In this document: in pieces, positions 1 to 7,956 of the stretch
Position numbering within the stretch: the first letter of the stretch is position 1
How the letters are laid out: each line of letters opens with the position of its first letter
Source: Acetobacteraceae bacterium
GTDB taxonomy: Bacteria > Pseudomonadota > Alphaproteobacteria > Acetobacterales > Acetobacteraceae
NCBI GenBank assembly: GCA_027487675.1
Contig: JAIYDD010000023.1
Span: 1 to 60,808, forward strand
Length of the DNA stretch: 60,808 bases
Reading direction: 5' to 3'
Position numbers and translations under genes: made by a program
Notes under the pieces: model-generated
Database searches by the model: none
What the model saw: only the letters and a program-made list of their open reading frames with translations
Told to the model about the DNA's origin: nothing

Positions 1-492
1 GGGCGCACCGCGGCGGCTGCCAAGGGCGGGCGCAAGGCCGCGGCCCCCGCCACCACCCGCAAGGCGCCGGCGCGCGGCGCCGCGGGGCGCACCGCGGCGG
101 CGGCGAAGGGCGGGCGCAAGGCTGCTCCCGCCACCACGCGCAAGGCCCCGGCGCGCGGCGCCGCGGGGCGCACCGCGGCGGCGGCCAAGGGCGGGCGCAA
201 GGCCGCTTCCCCGGCCGGCAGCGCGGCACGCAAGCCGGCCGCCAAGGCGAAGGCCGGCACGACGCGCGCCGCCGCGAAGCCCGCCGCGTCGAAGGCGCGG
301 GGCACGCGATCCGCTGCCGCGGCCAAGGCCGGCAGCACGCGCACGCCGCGCAAGGCCGCCCCCGCACGGGCGGGTGGCGCGAAGGGCGGTGCGGCCAAGG
401 CCGGCACCACGCGCAAGCCCGCGGGCGGCAAGCCAGCCGGGCGGACCGGCACGCCGCGCGGCCGCGGCGCCGGCGCGGCGCGCATGCACTGA
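1..492 (+). CDS. Histone H1-like, Lys/Ala/Arg-rich DNA-binding tail (5' truncated)
   Basis: The reading frame is open from the first base and stops at TGA 490-492, so the N-terminus lies outside the window. The visible 163 residues are almost only Ala, Lys, Arg, Gly, Thr and Pro. They open with a repeated block of about 28 residues starting GRTAAAAKGGRKAA; the repeats begin at bases 1, 85 and 166, so the DNA period is 84 then 81 bp. This composition is typical of bacterial histone H1-like or AlgP-like tails that bind DNA or RNA without sequence specificity. There is no globular domain in the visible part, so the identity of the full protein is unknown. The repeats should be prone to length change by slippage. 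A low-complexity linker of a larger protein is the main alternative. Confidence 0.7.
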   Translation, partial: GRTAAAAKGGRKAAAPATTRKAPARGAAGRTAAAAKGGRKAAPATTRKAPARGAAGRTAAAAKGGRKAASPAGSAARKPAAKAKAGTTRAAAKPAASKARGTRSAAAAKAGSTRTPRKAAPARAGGAKGGAAKAGTTRKPAGGKPAGRTGTPRGRGAGAARMH

Positions 493-505
493 ACGGGAAT
501 TGGGC

Positions 506-537
506 GGCCGGCGCGAGGCTCTACCCGCGCGCCGGCC
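506..537 (+). terminator. GC-rich stem-loop after the histone-like gene
   Basis: A 10-bp perfect stem (506-515 pairing with 528-537, loop of 12) lies 14 bases after the stop of the histone-like gene and is followed by a run of C rather than T. It could be a factor-assisted terminator or an mRNA 3'-end stabiliser. There is no T tract, so intrinsic termination is uncertain. Confidence 0.35.
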
Positions 538-705
538 CCCCCCGAACCGCCGATGCAATGCATGGTCGGACCGGCGACCTTCCTCCGCCCGCGTCGCGGC
601 GGGGCCGGGCGTTCCGCTCGGCGCCCGACCGCCCCATGACCGCCCGGCGGGCGGTGCGTTGCGCCGCCCCCTCCACAGCGGCGCGGCTTCGGGCAACACT
701 GGCGC

Positions 706-1872
706 ATGCACATCGCCGCCCCCCGAACCGCGCTGGTCATCGGTGCCGGCATCATGGGCCTCTCGGCCGCCTGGGCGCTGGCGCGCGCCGGCGTCGCGGT
801 GCGGGTGCTGGACCAGGACCCGGTGCCCAATCCGCGCGGATCGTCGCATGACGACCACCGGCTGATCCGCCACGCCTATGGGGCGGAAGCCGGCTACATG
901 CGGATGATCGACCCCGCCCATGCCGCCTGGGACCTGCTGTTCGACGAAGCCGGCAGCCGCCCCTATGTCCAGACCGGCGTGCTGGCGCTGTCCAACGCCC
1001 CCGGCGGCTGGCTGGAGGCGAGCCGCCTGGCGCTGCGGGCGGATGGCCATGCAGTGAGCGACCTGCCGGCGGCGGAGGTCGCCGCCCGCTACCCCTTCCT
1101 CTCGCCGGAGGGGCTGGCGGATGCCTTCCATCTCGCCCCGGGGGGCGTGCTGCTGGCCAGCCGCATCCTCGCCGCGCTGGTGGAGGTGCTGGCGCGCCGC
1201 GGCATCACGGTCGGGCGCGCCCGCGCGGCCGCCGTCGATCCCGACCGCGGTTCGGCGACGCTGGCCGACGGCACGCGGCTCTCGGCCGACCTGCTGGTGG
1301 TGGCCGCCGGGCCCTGGGCGCTGCGGCTGCTGCCCGGCCGCGCCGCCACCATGCGCCCGGCGCGGCAGGTGGTGGTGCGGCTGGCGCCGCCGGATCACGC
1401 CGCACCGGGCTGGGCGGCGGCGCCGATGCTGCTGGATCTCGCCGAGGATGGCGGGTTCTACGCGGTGCCGCCGGTGGCCGGCACGCCGCTGAAGATCGGC
1501 GACCACCGCTTCGGCCCGACCGTCGATCCCGACGCCCCGCGCGACGCCTCGCCGGAGGAGATCGAGGCGATCCTGGCGCTGGCCCGGCACCGCATCCGCG
1601 GCCTGGCCGGCTACCGCATCCTCTCCGCCGCCGCCTGCTGGTACGACGTGGCGCCAGGGGAACGCTTCGCGGTGGAGCCGATCGGCGCCCAGGGCATCGT
1701 GATGACCGGCTTCACCGGCCACGGGTTCAAGTTCGGCGCGCTGCTCGGCCTCGCCCTGGCGCGCGCGGCCGGCGACCCGGCGCTGCTGGCGGGGCTCGGG
1801 CCCTGGGCGGCGGGGATCGCGGCGCCGCCGCCACAGCTTCTCTCGGACCTTGCACGGGACCCCACGGCATGA
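706..1872 (+). CDS. FAD-dependent amine oxidase of the monomeric sarcosine oxidase / N-methyltryptophan oxidase family
   Basis: This 388-aa flavoprotein probably oxidises a secondary amine (N-methyl amino acid type), releasing an aldehyde and H2O2. The N-terminus has the FAD-binding Rossmann fingerprint VIGAGIMGLSAAWALARAG (about residues 12-30). It is followed by SSHDDHRLIRHAYG, very close to the SSHG-x-RIIRHAYG block of sarcosine oxidases. Near the C-terminus Cys311 (in AACWYDVAPGERF) sits where monomeric sarcosine oxidase attaches FAD covalently, and GFTGHGFKFG matches the family's C-terminal FAD-contact block. Length fits the family (about 370-390). The stop overlaps the next start (ATGA), so it is translationally coupled to an acyl-CoA dehydrogenase, which is not a usual partner. 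The substrate cannot be read from the sequence. Confidence 0.85.
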   Translation: MHIAAPRTALVIGAGIMGLSAAWALARAGVAVRVLDQDPVPNPRGSSHDDHRLIRHAYGAEAGYMRMIDPAHAAWDLLFDEAGSRPYVQTGVLALSNAPGGWLEASRLALRADGHAVSDLPAAEVAARYPFLSPEGLADAFHLAPGGVLLASRILAALVEVLARRGITVGRARAAAVDPDRGSATLADGTRLSADLLVVAAGPWALRLLPGRAATMRPARQVVVRLAPPDHAAPGWAAAPMLLDLAEDGGFYAVPPVAGTPLKIGDHRFGPTVDPDAPRDASPEEIEAILALARHRIRGLAGYRILSAAACWYDVAPGERFAVEPIGAQGIVMTGFTGHGFKFGALLGLALARAAGDPALLAGLGPWAAGIAAPPPQLLSDLARDPTA

Positions 1873-3491
1873 CCCCCACCACCGCCGCCGACGACCTGGT
1901 CTTCGGCCTGACCCGCGTGCTGGACCTGCCCGGCCTCACCGCCGCCGCCGGCGCGCCGCTGTCGGCCACCGACATCGAGGCGCTGGTGACGGAAGCCGAC
2001 CGCTGGTGCCGCGAGGTCCTCGCACCCGGCTGGCAGGAGGCCGACCGCCACGGCGCCCACTATGCCAACGGCACCGTCACCACGCCCGCCGGCTACAAGC
2101 CCGCCATGCAGGCCTGGATCGGGAGCGGCTGGCAGGGGGTCGCGGCGCCCGAGGCGCAGGGCGGCCAGGGCCTGCCGCACGCCGTCTGGACCGCGGTGAC
2201 CGAACTGGCCAGCACCGCCGACATGGCCTTCTTCCTCGGGCCCATCCTGACCGCCGGCGCCATCGACCTGCTGATCGGCCACGCGACGGAGGAACAGCAG
2301 GCGAAGTGGCTGCCGAAGCTGGTCACCGGCGAATGGAACGGCACCATGTGCCTGACCGAGCCGCAGGCGGGATCGGACCTCGCCGCGCTGCGCACGCGCG
2401 CCGAGGATCTCGGCGGCGGCCGCTACGCGCTGCACGGCCAGAAGATCTACATCACCTGGGGCGAGCACGACTGCACGGACAACATCCTGCACCTGGTGCT
2501 CGCCCGCCTGCCCGGCGCGCCGGAGGGATCGCGCGGCATCAGCCTGTTCGCCGCGCCCAAGGTGCTGCCGGACGGGTCGCGCAACGCGCTGCGCTGCGGC
2601 GGCATCGAGAAGAAGATGGGCATCCACGCCAGCCCCACCTGCGTGATGCTGTTCGAGGGCGCGGAGGCCGAGCTGGTCGGCGAGCCCAATCGCGGGCTCA
2701 ACGCGATGTTCGCCATGATGAACGCGGCGCGGCTGGCGGTCGGCGTGCAGGGCGTCGGCGCCGGAGCCAAGGCGCTGCAGCTGGCCGAAGCCTATGCCGC
2801 GCAGCGCAGCCAGTCCGGCCGCGTGATCGCCGACCACCCCGATGTCGCGCGCATGCTGCGGGAGATGCGGGCGGTGACGCTGGCCTGCCGGCTGCTGGCG
2901 CTGGAAGCCGCCGTGCAGATCGACCGGCACCATCTGCTGGGGGAGGACGCGGCGGCGACGCGGCTCGCGCTGCTGATCCCGGTCGTCAAGGCCTGGTGCA
3001 CCGACCGCGGGGTGGAGATCGCCTCCACCGGCATCCAGGTGCATGGCGGGATGGGCTTCGTGGAGGACAGCGGCGCCGCGCAGGTGCTGCGCGACGTGCG
3101 CATCGCGCCGATCTACGAAGGCACCAACGGCATCCAGGCGATCGACCTGCTGGTGCGCAAGCTGGCCAGGGACGGCGGCGCGGCGATGGCCGCGCTGCTG
3201 GACGAGGTGGCGGCGATCCCCCGCCTGGCCGAGGCGGCGGCCGGCCTGCGCGAGGCCACCGCGACCATGCTGGCCCTGCAGGCGCGCGACCCGGATGCCG
3301 CGCAGTCGCTGGCCGCGCCCTACCTGGATGCCTGCGGCTGGGTCCTGGGCGGCTGGATGCTGGCGCGCGCGGCCGCCGCGGACCCGGACCGGGAAGGGCT
3401 GGCGGCCTTCTATGTCACGCGCTTGCTGCCGCGCGCGACGGCGCGTTGCATCGAGATCGCGCAAGCTTCCCAGGCGGGGGCGCCGGCCTGA
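1869..3491 (+). CDS. Acyl-CoA dehydrogenase, long DmdC-like form
   Basis: This 540-aa flavoenzyme would catalyse alpha,beta-dehydrogenation of an acyl-CoA, passing electrons to ETF. The middle domain has CLTEPQAGSDLAALRT and the FAD/CoA-contact block HGQKIYITWGEHD. The C-terminal domain has IQVHGGMGFVEDSGAAQ and IAPIYEGTNGIQAIDLL, in which Glu417 is the likely catalytic base. The extra C-terminal stretch after the standard ACAD fold makes it longer than the usual 380-400 aa enzymes. It resembles the DmdC-like (3-methylmercaptopropionyl-CoA dehydrogenase) subfamily, which is widespread and often of unknown acyl substrate. It starts in ATGA overlap with the sarcosine-oxidase-like gene, so the two are probably co-transcribed. 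No ETF or thiolase is nearby to indicate a pathway. Confidence 0.85.
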   Translation: MTPTTAADDLVFGLTRVLDLPGLTAAAGAPLSATDIEALVTEADRWCREVLAPGWQEADRHGAHYANGTVTTPAGYKPAMQAWIGSGWQGVAAPEAQGGQGLPHAVWTAVTELASTADMAFFLGPILTAGAIDLLIGHATEEQQAKWLPKLVTGEWNGTMCLTEPQAGSDLAALRTRAEDLGGGRYALHGQKIYITWGEHDCTDNILHLVLARLPGAPEGSRGISLFAAPKVLPDGSRNALRCGGIEKKMGIHASPTCVMLFEGAEAELVGEPNRGLNAMFAMMNAARLAVGVQGVGAGAKALQLAEAYAAQRSQSGRVIADHPDVARMLREMRAVTLACRLLALEAAVQIDRHHLLGEDAAATRLALLIPVVKAWCTDRGVEIASTGIQVHGGMGFVEDSGAAQVLRDVRIAPIYEGTNGIQAIDLLVRKLARDGGAAMAALLDEVAAIPRLAEAAAGLREATATMLALQARDPDAAQSLAAPYLDACGWVLGGWMLARAAAADPDREGLAAFYVTRLLPRATARCIEIAQASQAGAPA

Positions 3492-3580
3492 CGGGCGTTG
3501 CCGCGATGCACGCACCGGTGTAGTCCGGTGGTCATGCCTCTTGCGCCTGTCAGGGTCGCACGCATCTGGGGCGGGACGTC

Positions 3581-5188
3581 ATGAACACCGCCATCTCCGC
3601 GCCAGCCCTGCACCGCCCCCGCCCCCGGATCGCCGTCATCGGCGCCGGGCCCGGTGGGCTCGCCGCCGCGATGCTGCTCGCCGCCTCCGGCGCGCGCGTC
3701 ACGGTCCATGAGAAGGACGAGGTGGTGGGCGGGCGAACGCGCACGCTGACCTCGGCGGAGGGGTATTCCTTCGACCTGGGGCCCACCTTCTTCCTCTACC
3801 CGCGCATCCTGAAGGAGATCTTCCAGCGCTGCGGGGCTGAGCTGGAGGACGAGGTCGATCTGCGCCGGCTCGACCCGCAATACCGGCTGATCTTCGAAGG
3901 GCCGGGCGGCACGACCTCGCAGCTCGACTGCTCGTCCGACCTGGCGAAGATGGAAGCCGAGGTCGCGAAGCTGAACCCGCATGACAGCCGCGGCCTGCGC
4001 AGCTTCATGGAGGAGAACCGCGCCAAGCTGGCCGTCTTCCGCCCCGTGCTGGAACGCGCCTTCGAGCAGCCGGTGGACATGGTGCGCTGGGACATGATCC
4101 GCGCGCTGCCGCTGCTGCGGCCCTGGTCCACGGTGGACAAGGACCTGTCGCGGCACTTCGACGACCCGCGCGTGCGGCTGGCCTTCAGCTTCCAGACCAA
4201 ATACCTGGGCATGAGCCCGTTCCGCTGCCCGTCGCTGTTCACCATCCTGTCCTTCCTGGAATACGACCACGGCGTGTACCACCCGATCGGCGGCTGCGGC
4301 GCCGTATCGTCGGCCATGCAGCGCGTCGCGGAACGGCTGGGGGCGGAGTTCCGCTTCTCCGACCCGGTGGAGCGCATCGCCTTCGACGGAAGGCGCGCGG
4401 TGGGCGTCGAGATCGGCGGGACGCGCCACGCCGCAGACGCCGTGGTGCTGAACGGCGACTTCGCGCATGCCGCGCCGAAGCTGATCCCGCCTGAACTCCG
4501 CAAGGACTGGTCCGACGCGAAGATCGAGAAGGCGCGCTATTCCTGCTCGACCTTCATGCTCTACCTCGGCCTCGACCGGACACTGCCGGACCTCTCGCAC
4601 CACACGGTGCTGCTGAGCGAGGGCTACCGGGAGAACATCGCGGAGATCGAGGGCGGCACCATCCCCGAAGTGCCGTCCATGTACGTGCAGAACGCCTGCG
4701 TCACCGACCCGACCATGGCGCCGGCCGGGCATTCGGCGCTGTACGTGCTCGTCCCCGTGCCGAACCTGATCAAGCAGCCGAACTGGCCCGCGCAGGCGGC
4801 GCGCTACCGGGAAGTGGCGCTGGACCGGCTGAAGGCGCTCGGCCTCGGCGATATCCGCCCCCACATCCGCTACGAGAAGATCGTGGCCCCGCAGGACTGG
4901 CGCGACGACTACGCGGTGGGCTTCGGCGCGACCTTCAACCTCAGCCACGAACTGCCGCAAATGCTCTACTTCCGGCCGGGCAACCGGTTCCGGGACGTGC
5001 AGGGCGTCTACCTGGTCGGTGGCGGCACCCACCCGGGCAGCGGGCTGCCGGTGATCTACGAAGGCGCGCGCATCACCACCGGGCTGCTGTCCAAGGACCT
5101 CGGCCTGTCGCCCGAACCGTCCCGCCCTGCCGCCGGGGGCGACCTGGCCGCGGCCACGCCGGCGGCCGCCTATGGGCCGGATCGATAG
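3581..5188 (+). CDS. crtN: CrtN/CrtI-type carotenoid desaturase/oxidase (first of two)
   Basis: This 535-aa FAD enzyme belongs to the phytoene/diapophytoene/squalene desaturase superfamily. The N-terminus carries the dinucleotide fold IAVIGAGPGGLAAAMLLAASG (about residues 18-38) and the second fingerprint EVVGGRTRTL. The C-terminus has the desaturase signature YLVGGGTHPGSGLPVIYEGAR. The middle part (DLGPTFFLYPRILKEIF, FSFQTKYLGMSPF) is typical of CrtI/CrtN proteins. It opens a plus-strand carotenoid cluster that contains HpnC/D/E but no dedicated phytoene synthase, so the substrate is probably squalene or a dehydrosqualene-derived C30 chain. Which of the two paralogues here desaturates and which oxidises terminal methyls (CrtP-like) cannot be settled from sequence alone, so the symbol is provisional. 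ATG 3581 is the first good start after an 89-bp gap. Confidence 0.8.
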   Translation: MNTAISAPALHRPRPRIAVIGAGPGGLAAAMLLAASGARVTVHEKDEVVGGRTRTLTSAEGYSFDLGPTFFLYPRILKEIFQRCGAELEDEVDLRRLDPQYRLIFEGPGGTTSQLDCSSDLAKMEAEVAKLNPHDSRGLRSFMEENRAKLAVFRPVLERAFEQPVDMVRWDMIRALPLLRPWSTVDKDLSRHFDDPRVRLAFSFQTKYLGMSPFRCPSLFTILSFLEYDHGVYHPIGGCGAVSSAMQRVAERLGAEFRFSDPVERIAFDGRRAVGVEIGGTRHAADAVVLNGDFAHAAPKLIPPELRKDWSDAKIEKARYSCSTFMLYLGLDRTLPDLSHHTVLLSEGYRENIAEIEGGTIPEVPSMYVQNACVTDPTMAPAGHSALYVLVPVPNLIKQPNWPAQAARYREVALDRLKALGLGDIRPHIRYEKIVAPQDWRDDYAVGFGATFNLSHELPQMLYFRPGNRFRDVQGVYLVGGGTHPGSGLPVIYEGARITTGLLSKDLGLSPEPSRPAAGGDLAAATPAAAYGPDR

Positions 5189-5206
5189 GCTGGTCGGGGC
5201 GGGCGA

Positions 5207-5469
5207 CCGGGAGGGCGCTGCCCTCCCGGACCCGCGCCGGGCACCCAGTCACGATGCGACGCATCGTGACTGGGACCCGGACGCCGGGGACCGTGGCGGT
5301 CCCCGGACCCCAGCCGTGAGTTTTGTCGCCAGTCCGGCAGGGGGCCGGACGCGCCTGTCCCGAAGGCTTGCCAGCGAGGCTCCTTCCCGGACTGGCGACC
5401 AACTGATGACGGGTCCAGGGGCGGCTCGCCCCTGGCAGGGGGGTGCAGGGGGGACAGCGTCCCCCCTGC
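5207..5469. repeat. Island of six GC-rich stem-loops in the 333-bp gap between the two desaturase genes
   Basis: No gene is seen in 5189-5521. Instead there are consecutive perfect inverted repeats: 5207-5216/5220-5229 (10 bp, 3-nt loop), 5244-5257/5261-5274 (14 bp, 3-nt loop), 5284-5292/5298-5306 (9 bp), 5325-5337/5387-5399 (13-bp arms, 49 nt apart), 5415-5423/5427-5435 (9 bp) and 5445-5455/5459-5469 (11 bp). Three of the short ones have an AGC or GCT loop flanked by G runs and C runs. They resemble REP-like or terminator-like palindromes common in GC-rich proteobacteria. They could end transcription from the first desaturase gene, protect its mRNA, or be remnants of nested mobile repeats. 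Confidence 0.8.
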
Positions 5470-5505
5470 GAACCGCCCCGAACATGCTATTGGTCCCGAG
5501 CCCCT

Positions 5506-5513
5506 AGGAGGAG
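5506..5513 (+). promoter_or_regulatory. Shine-Dalgarno site deciding the start of the second desaturase
   Basis: AGGAGGAG at 5506-5513 is a strong ribosome-binding site. It leaves about 8-9 nt to ATG 5522 but no room for the upstream in-frame GTG at 5513, so the ATG at 5522 is chosen as the start. Confidence 0.7.
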
Positions 5514-5521
5514 TGCGTCGC

Positions 5522-7111
5522 ATGGCTGAGCGGGTGGTGGTTGTCGGGGCCGGGCTGGGCGGGCTGGCGGCGGCCGTGGTCGCGGCGGCGCGCGGGCACA
5601 AGGTGACGCTGCTCGACAAGAACCCGTGGCTCGGCGGCAAGGCGGCGGTGCTGCATCTGGATGCGCCGGATGGCAGCGGGCGGCGCTGGCGCTTCGACAT
5701 GGGGCCGACGATCCTGACGGTGCCGCGCGTGCTGCGCCGGATCTATGCCGAGGCCGGGCGCGACCAGGCGACGGAGCTGCCGCTGATCCGGCTGGATCCG
5801 CAGTGGCGCTGCTTCTTCGAGGACAACACGCGCGTCGACCTGCTCGAGAATGTCGATGCGATGGCGGCCGAGATGGAGCGCTTCGCGCCGGGCCGCGGGC
5901 TCGGCGACGGCTACCGGCGCCTGCAGGCCGAGGCCGAGAACCTGCATCGCGTCTCGGAGGGCTTCTTCTTCTGGAAGTCCGTCGAGGGCATGACGGACAC
6001 GCTCGACTTCAAGGCCAACCTCAACCCCGACACGCTGAAGGACGTGATGGCCCTGAAGATGGGCCGCACGGTCGCGAAGGTGATCCGCGGGCATGTGCCG
6101 GATGCGCGGCTGGCGCAGATGCTGGACCACTACTGCCAGTATGTCGGGTCCTCGCCCTACCTGGCGCCGGCGGTGCTGACCTCGATCGCCGACATGCAGG
6201 CGCATGAGGGCGTGTGGTACCCGGTCGGCGGCACGCGCGCGGTGGCGGAGGGCCTGGCGAAGCTGGCGGGCGAGCTTGGCGTGGAGTTGCGGCCGGGCAC
6301 CGAGGTGACGGGCTTCGACATCCAGGATGGCCGCGTCGTCGGCGTGAAGGCCGGCAGCGAGACCATCGCGTGCAGCGCCGTCATCTCCAACATGGATGCG
6401 ATCCGCACCTACCGCGAGCTGGTCGGCGGCGAGCCCGCGCGAAAATACGACAAGAAGGGCTTCGAGCCGGCGTGCAGCGGCGTGGTGCTCTATCTCGGCC
6501 TGAACAAGCGCTACGACCACCTGGCGCATCACTGCTTCGTCTTCTCCCGTGATGCGGAGGAGGAGTTCGACGCGATCTACAAGCGCGGCGAGCCGGCGCC
6601 GGACCCGACGGCCTATCTGGCGGCGACCTCGTGCAGCGACGACACCTCCGCGCCGGAAGGCGGGGAAGCGCTGTACGTGCTGGTGCACACCCCGCATCTG
6701 CGCCCGCACCATGACTGGTCGAAGATGTTCCCGGCCTATCGCCAGAAGATCCTGGACAAGCTGAAGCGCACCGCGGGGCTGGAGGACATCGAGGAGCGGA
6801 TCGTGGTGGAAAGCCAGCTCACGCCGGTCGATATCCACAACCGCTACAAGGTGCTGGACGGCGCGATCTACGGGCTGGCGAGCCACGGCAGCTTCACCGG
6901 CGCCTTCAAGCCCGGCAACCGCAGCAAGGTGGTCAAGGGCCTCTATCTGTGCGGCGGCGCGGCGCATCCCGGCCCGGGCATGCCGATGGTGATGATGTCC
7001 GGCTGGATCGCTGCCGATTCGATGGATGTCGATGCCGGCGGCCGCGGCATGGGCGAGCGCGCGCGCCAGGCCGGCCGTCGCGACCGCGAACTCGCCGCGG
7101 CGGCCGAATAG
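5522..7111 (+). CDS. CrtN/CrtP-type carotenoid desaturase/oxidase (second of two)
   Basis: This 529-aa FAD enzyme is paralogous to the product of 3581-5188. It begins with the Rossmann fingerprint VVVVGAGLGGLAAAVVAAA (about residues 5-23), then DKNPWLGGKAAVL and FDMGPTILTVPRVLRRIY. It ends with YLCGGAAHPGPGMPMVMMSG, the variant C-terminal FAD/substrate motif of CrtN/CrtP relatives. With an aldehyde dehydrogenase and a GT2 glycosyltransferase downstream, one of the two paralogues probably makes the terminal aldehyde of a C30 carotenoid (a CrtP or CrtNb role) and the other introduces conjugated double bonds. The GTG at 5513 is rejected as start because the ribosome site lies directly against it. 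It is separated by 13 bp from the acyltransferase gene and presumably heads the downstream operon. Confidence 0.8.
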   Translation: MAERVVVVGAGLGGLAAAVVAAARGHKVTLLDKNPWLGGKAAVLHLDAPDGSGRRWRFDMGPTILTVPRVLRRIYAEAGRDQATELPLIRLDPQWRCFFEDNTRVDLLENVDAMAAEMERFAPGRGLGDGYRRLQAEAENLHRVSEGFFFWKSVEGMTDTLDFKANLNPDTLKDVMALKMGRTVAKVIRGHVPDARLAQMLDHYCQYVGSSPYLAPAVLTSIADMQAHEGVWYPVGGTRAVAEGLAKLAGELGVELRPGTEVTGFDIQDGRVVGVKAGSETIACSAVISNMDAIRTYRELVGGEPARKYDKKGFEPACSGVVLYLGLNKRYDHLAHHCFVFSRDAEEEFDAIYKRGEPAPDPTAYLAATSCSDDTSAPEGGEALYVLVHTPHLRPHHDWSKMFPAYRQKILDKLKRTAGLEDIEERIVVESQLTPVDIHNRYKVLDGAIYGLASHGSFTGAFKPGNRSKVVKGLYLCGGAAHPGPGMPMVMMSGWIAADSMDVDAGGRGMGERARQAGRRDRELAAAAE

Positions 7112-7124
7112 CCCGCGTGCCGCG

Positions 7125-7952
7125 ATGAACGCCGTGTCGCCGCCCGTCGCGAAGGCCCCGCCGGAGGATCCGGTCGGCCGCTACGACCCGCGGCGCATGG
7201 CGTTCTTCCACTTCATCTTCGGCCGCTTCTTCGGCAAGCACATGCGCGCCGCGCGCGTCGCGCTGTGGGGCATGCCGCGGGACTACGGCGCGCGGCCGCT
7301 GGTGGTGTTTGCCAACCACCCGGGCTGGTGGGACGGCGTCGCCTTCATGATGCTGTCGATGCGGCTGTTCCCGGGGCGGCGCATGTTCATCCCGATGGAC
7401 AAGGCCGCGCTCGACAACTACGCCTTCATGCGCCGCATCGGCGTCTTCGGGATCGAAGGGGGCTCGCCGCGCGGCGCCGTCGCCTTCCTGCGCACGGCAC
7501 AGGTCGTGCTGGCCGCGCCGGACCGCATGCTGTGGATGAATGCGCCGGGCCGGTTCAGCGACGTGCGCGAACGCCCTGTGCCCATCGCGCCGGGGATGAC
7601 GCGCCTGCCGGAGATGGCGCCGGATGCGCTGTTCATCCCGCTCGCGCTCGACTACCCGTTCTGGTCGGAGCGCAAGGCCGAGATGCTGGCCGCCTTCGGC
7701 GAGCCGATCGAGGGCGCGGCGCTGGCCGCCATGGACCGCGATGCGCGCGCCCAGGCGCTGTCCGCGGCGCTCGCCGCCACGATGGACCGGCTGGCGCAGG
7801 ACGCCATCGCGCGCGACCCGTCGCGGTTCCACACGCTGCATCGCGGGCGCGAAGGCATGGGCGGAATCTACGACCTCTGGCGACGCCTGCGCGCCGCGCT
7901 GCGCGGCGAGCGTTTCGACCCGAGGCACGACACGCGGCAGGGAGCCGGCTAG
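7125..7952 (+). CDS. PlsC-like lysophospholipid/glycerol acyltransferase family protein
   Basis: This 275-aa protein carries the acyltransferase HX4D motif in FANHPGWWDG (about residues 61-70). The second block is weakly recognisable as VFGIEGGSPRGAV, where classical enzymes have FPEGTRS-like sequence further on. A hydrophobic, Phe-rich N-terminal segment (MAFFHFIFGRFFGKHMRAA) suggests membrane association. It sits between a carotenoid oxidase-type gene and a glycosyltransferase gene, so a reasonable inference is acylation of a glycosylated carotenoid, the step performed by the unrelated CrtO in staphyloxanthin synthesis. The alternative is ordinary phospholipid acylation. ATG 7125 is preferred; in-frame upstream starts would overlap the desaturase by about 90 bp. 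Only 4 bp separate it from the next gene. Confidence 0.75.
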   Translation: MNAVSPPVAKAPPEDPVGRYDPRRMAFFHFIFGRFFGKHMRAARVALWGMPRDYGARPLVVFANHPGWWDGVAFMMLSMRLFPGRRMFIPMDKAALDNYAFMRRIGVFGIEGGSPRGAVAFLRTAQVVLAAPDRMLWMNAPGRFSDVRERPVPIAPGMTRLPEMAPDALFIPLALDYPFWSERKAEMLAAFGEPIEGAALAAMDRDARAQALSAALAATMDRLAQDAIARDPSRFHTLHRGREGMGGIYDLWRRLRAALRGERFDPRHDTRQGAG

Positions 7953-7956
7953 ACGG

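Noticed and set aside
1611-3515. Long minus-strand frame (634 codons) opposite the oxidase and dehydrogenase genes
   Set aside because: Composition is Arg/Gly/Ala/His repeats without domains, and the plus strand has two clear enzymes; it is a GC-bias shadow.
3535-3580. Sigma-70 promoter before the first desaturase (TTGCGC with 17-bp spacing)
   Set aside because: The matching -10 (ATCTGG) is poor; in this GC content such a match is expected by chance.
5207-5469. CRISPR array in the palindrome-rich gap
   Set aside because: The palindromes differ from each other and there is no constant repeat with regular unique spacers; no cas genes are present in the window.
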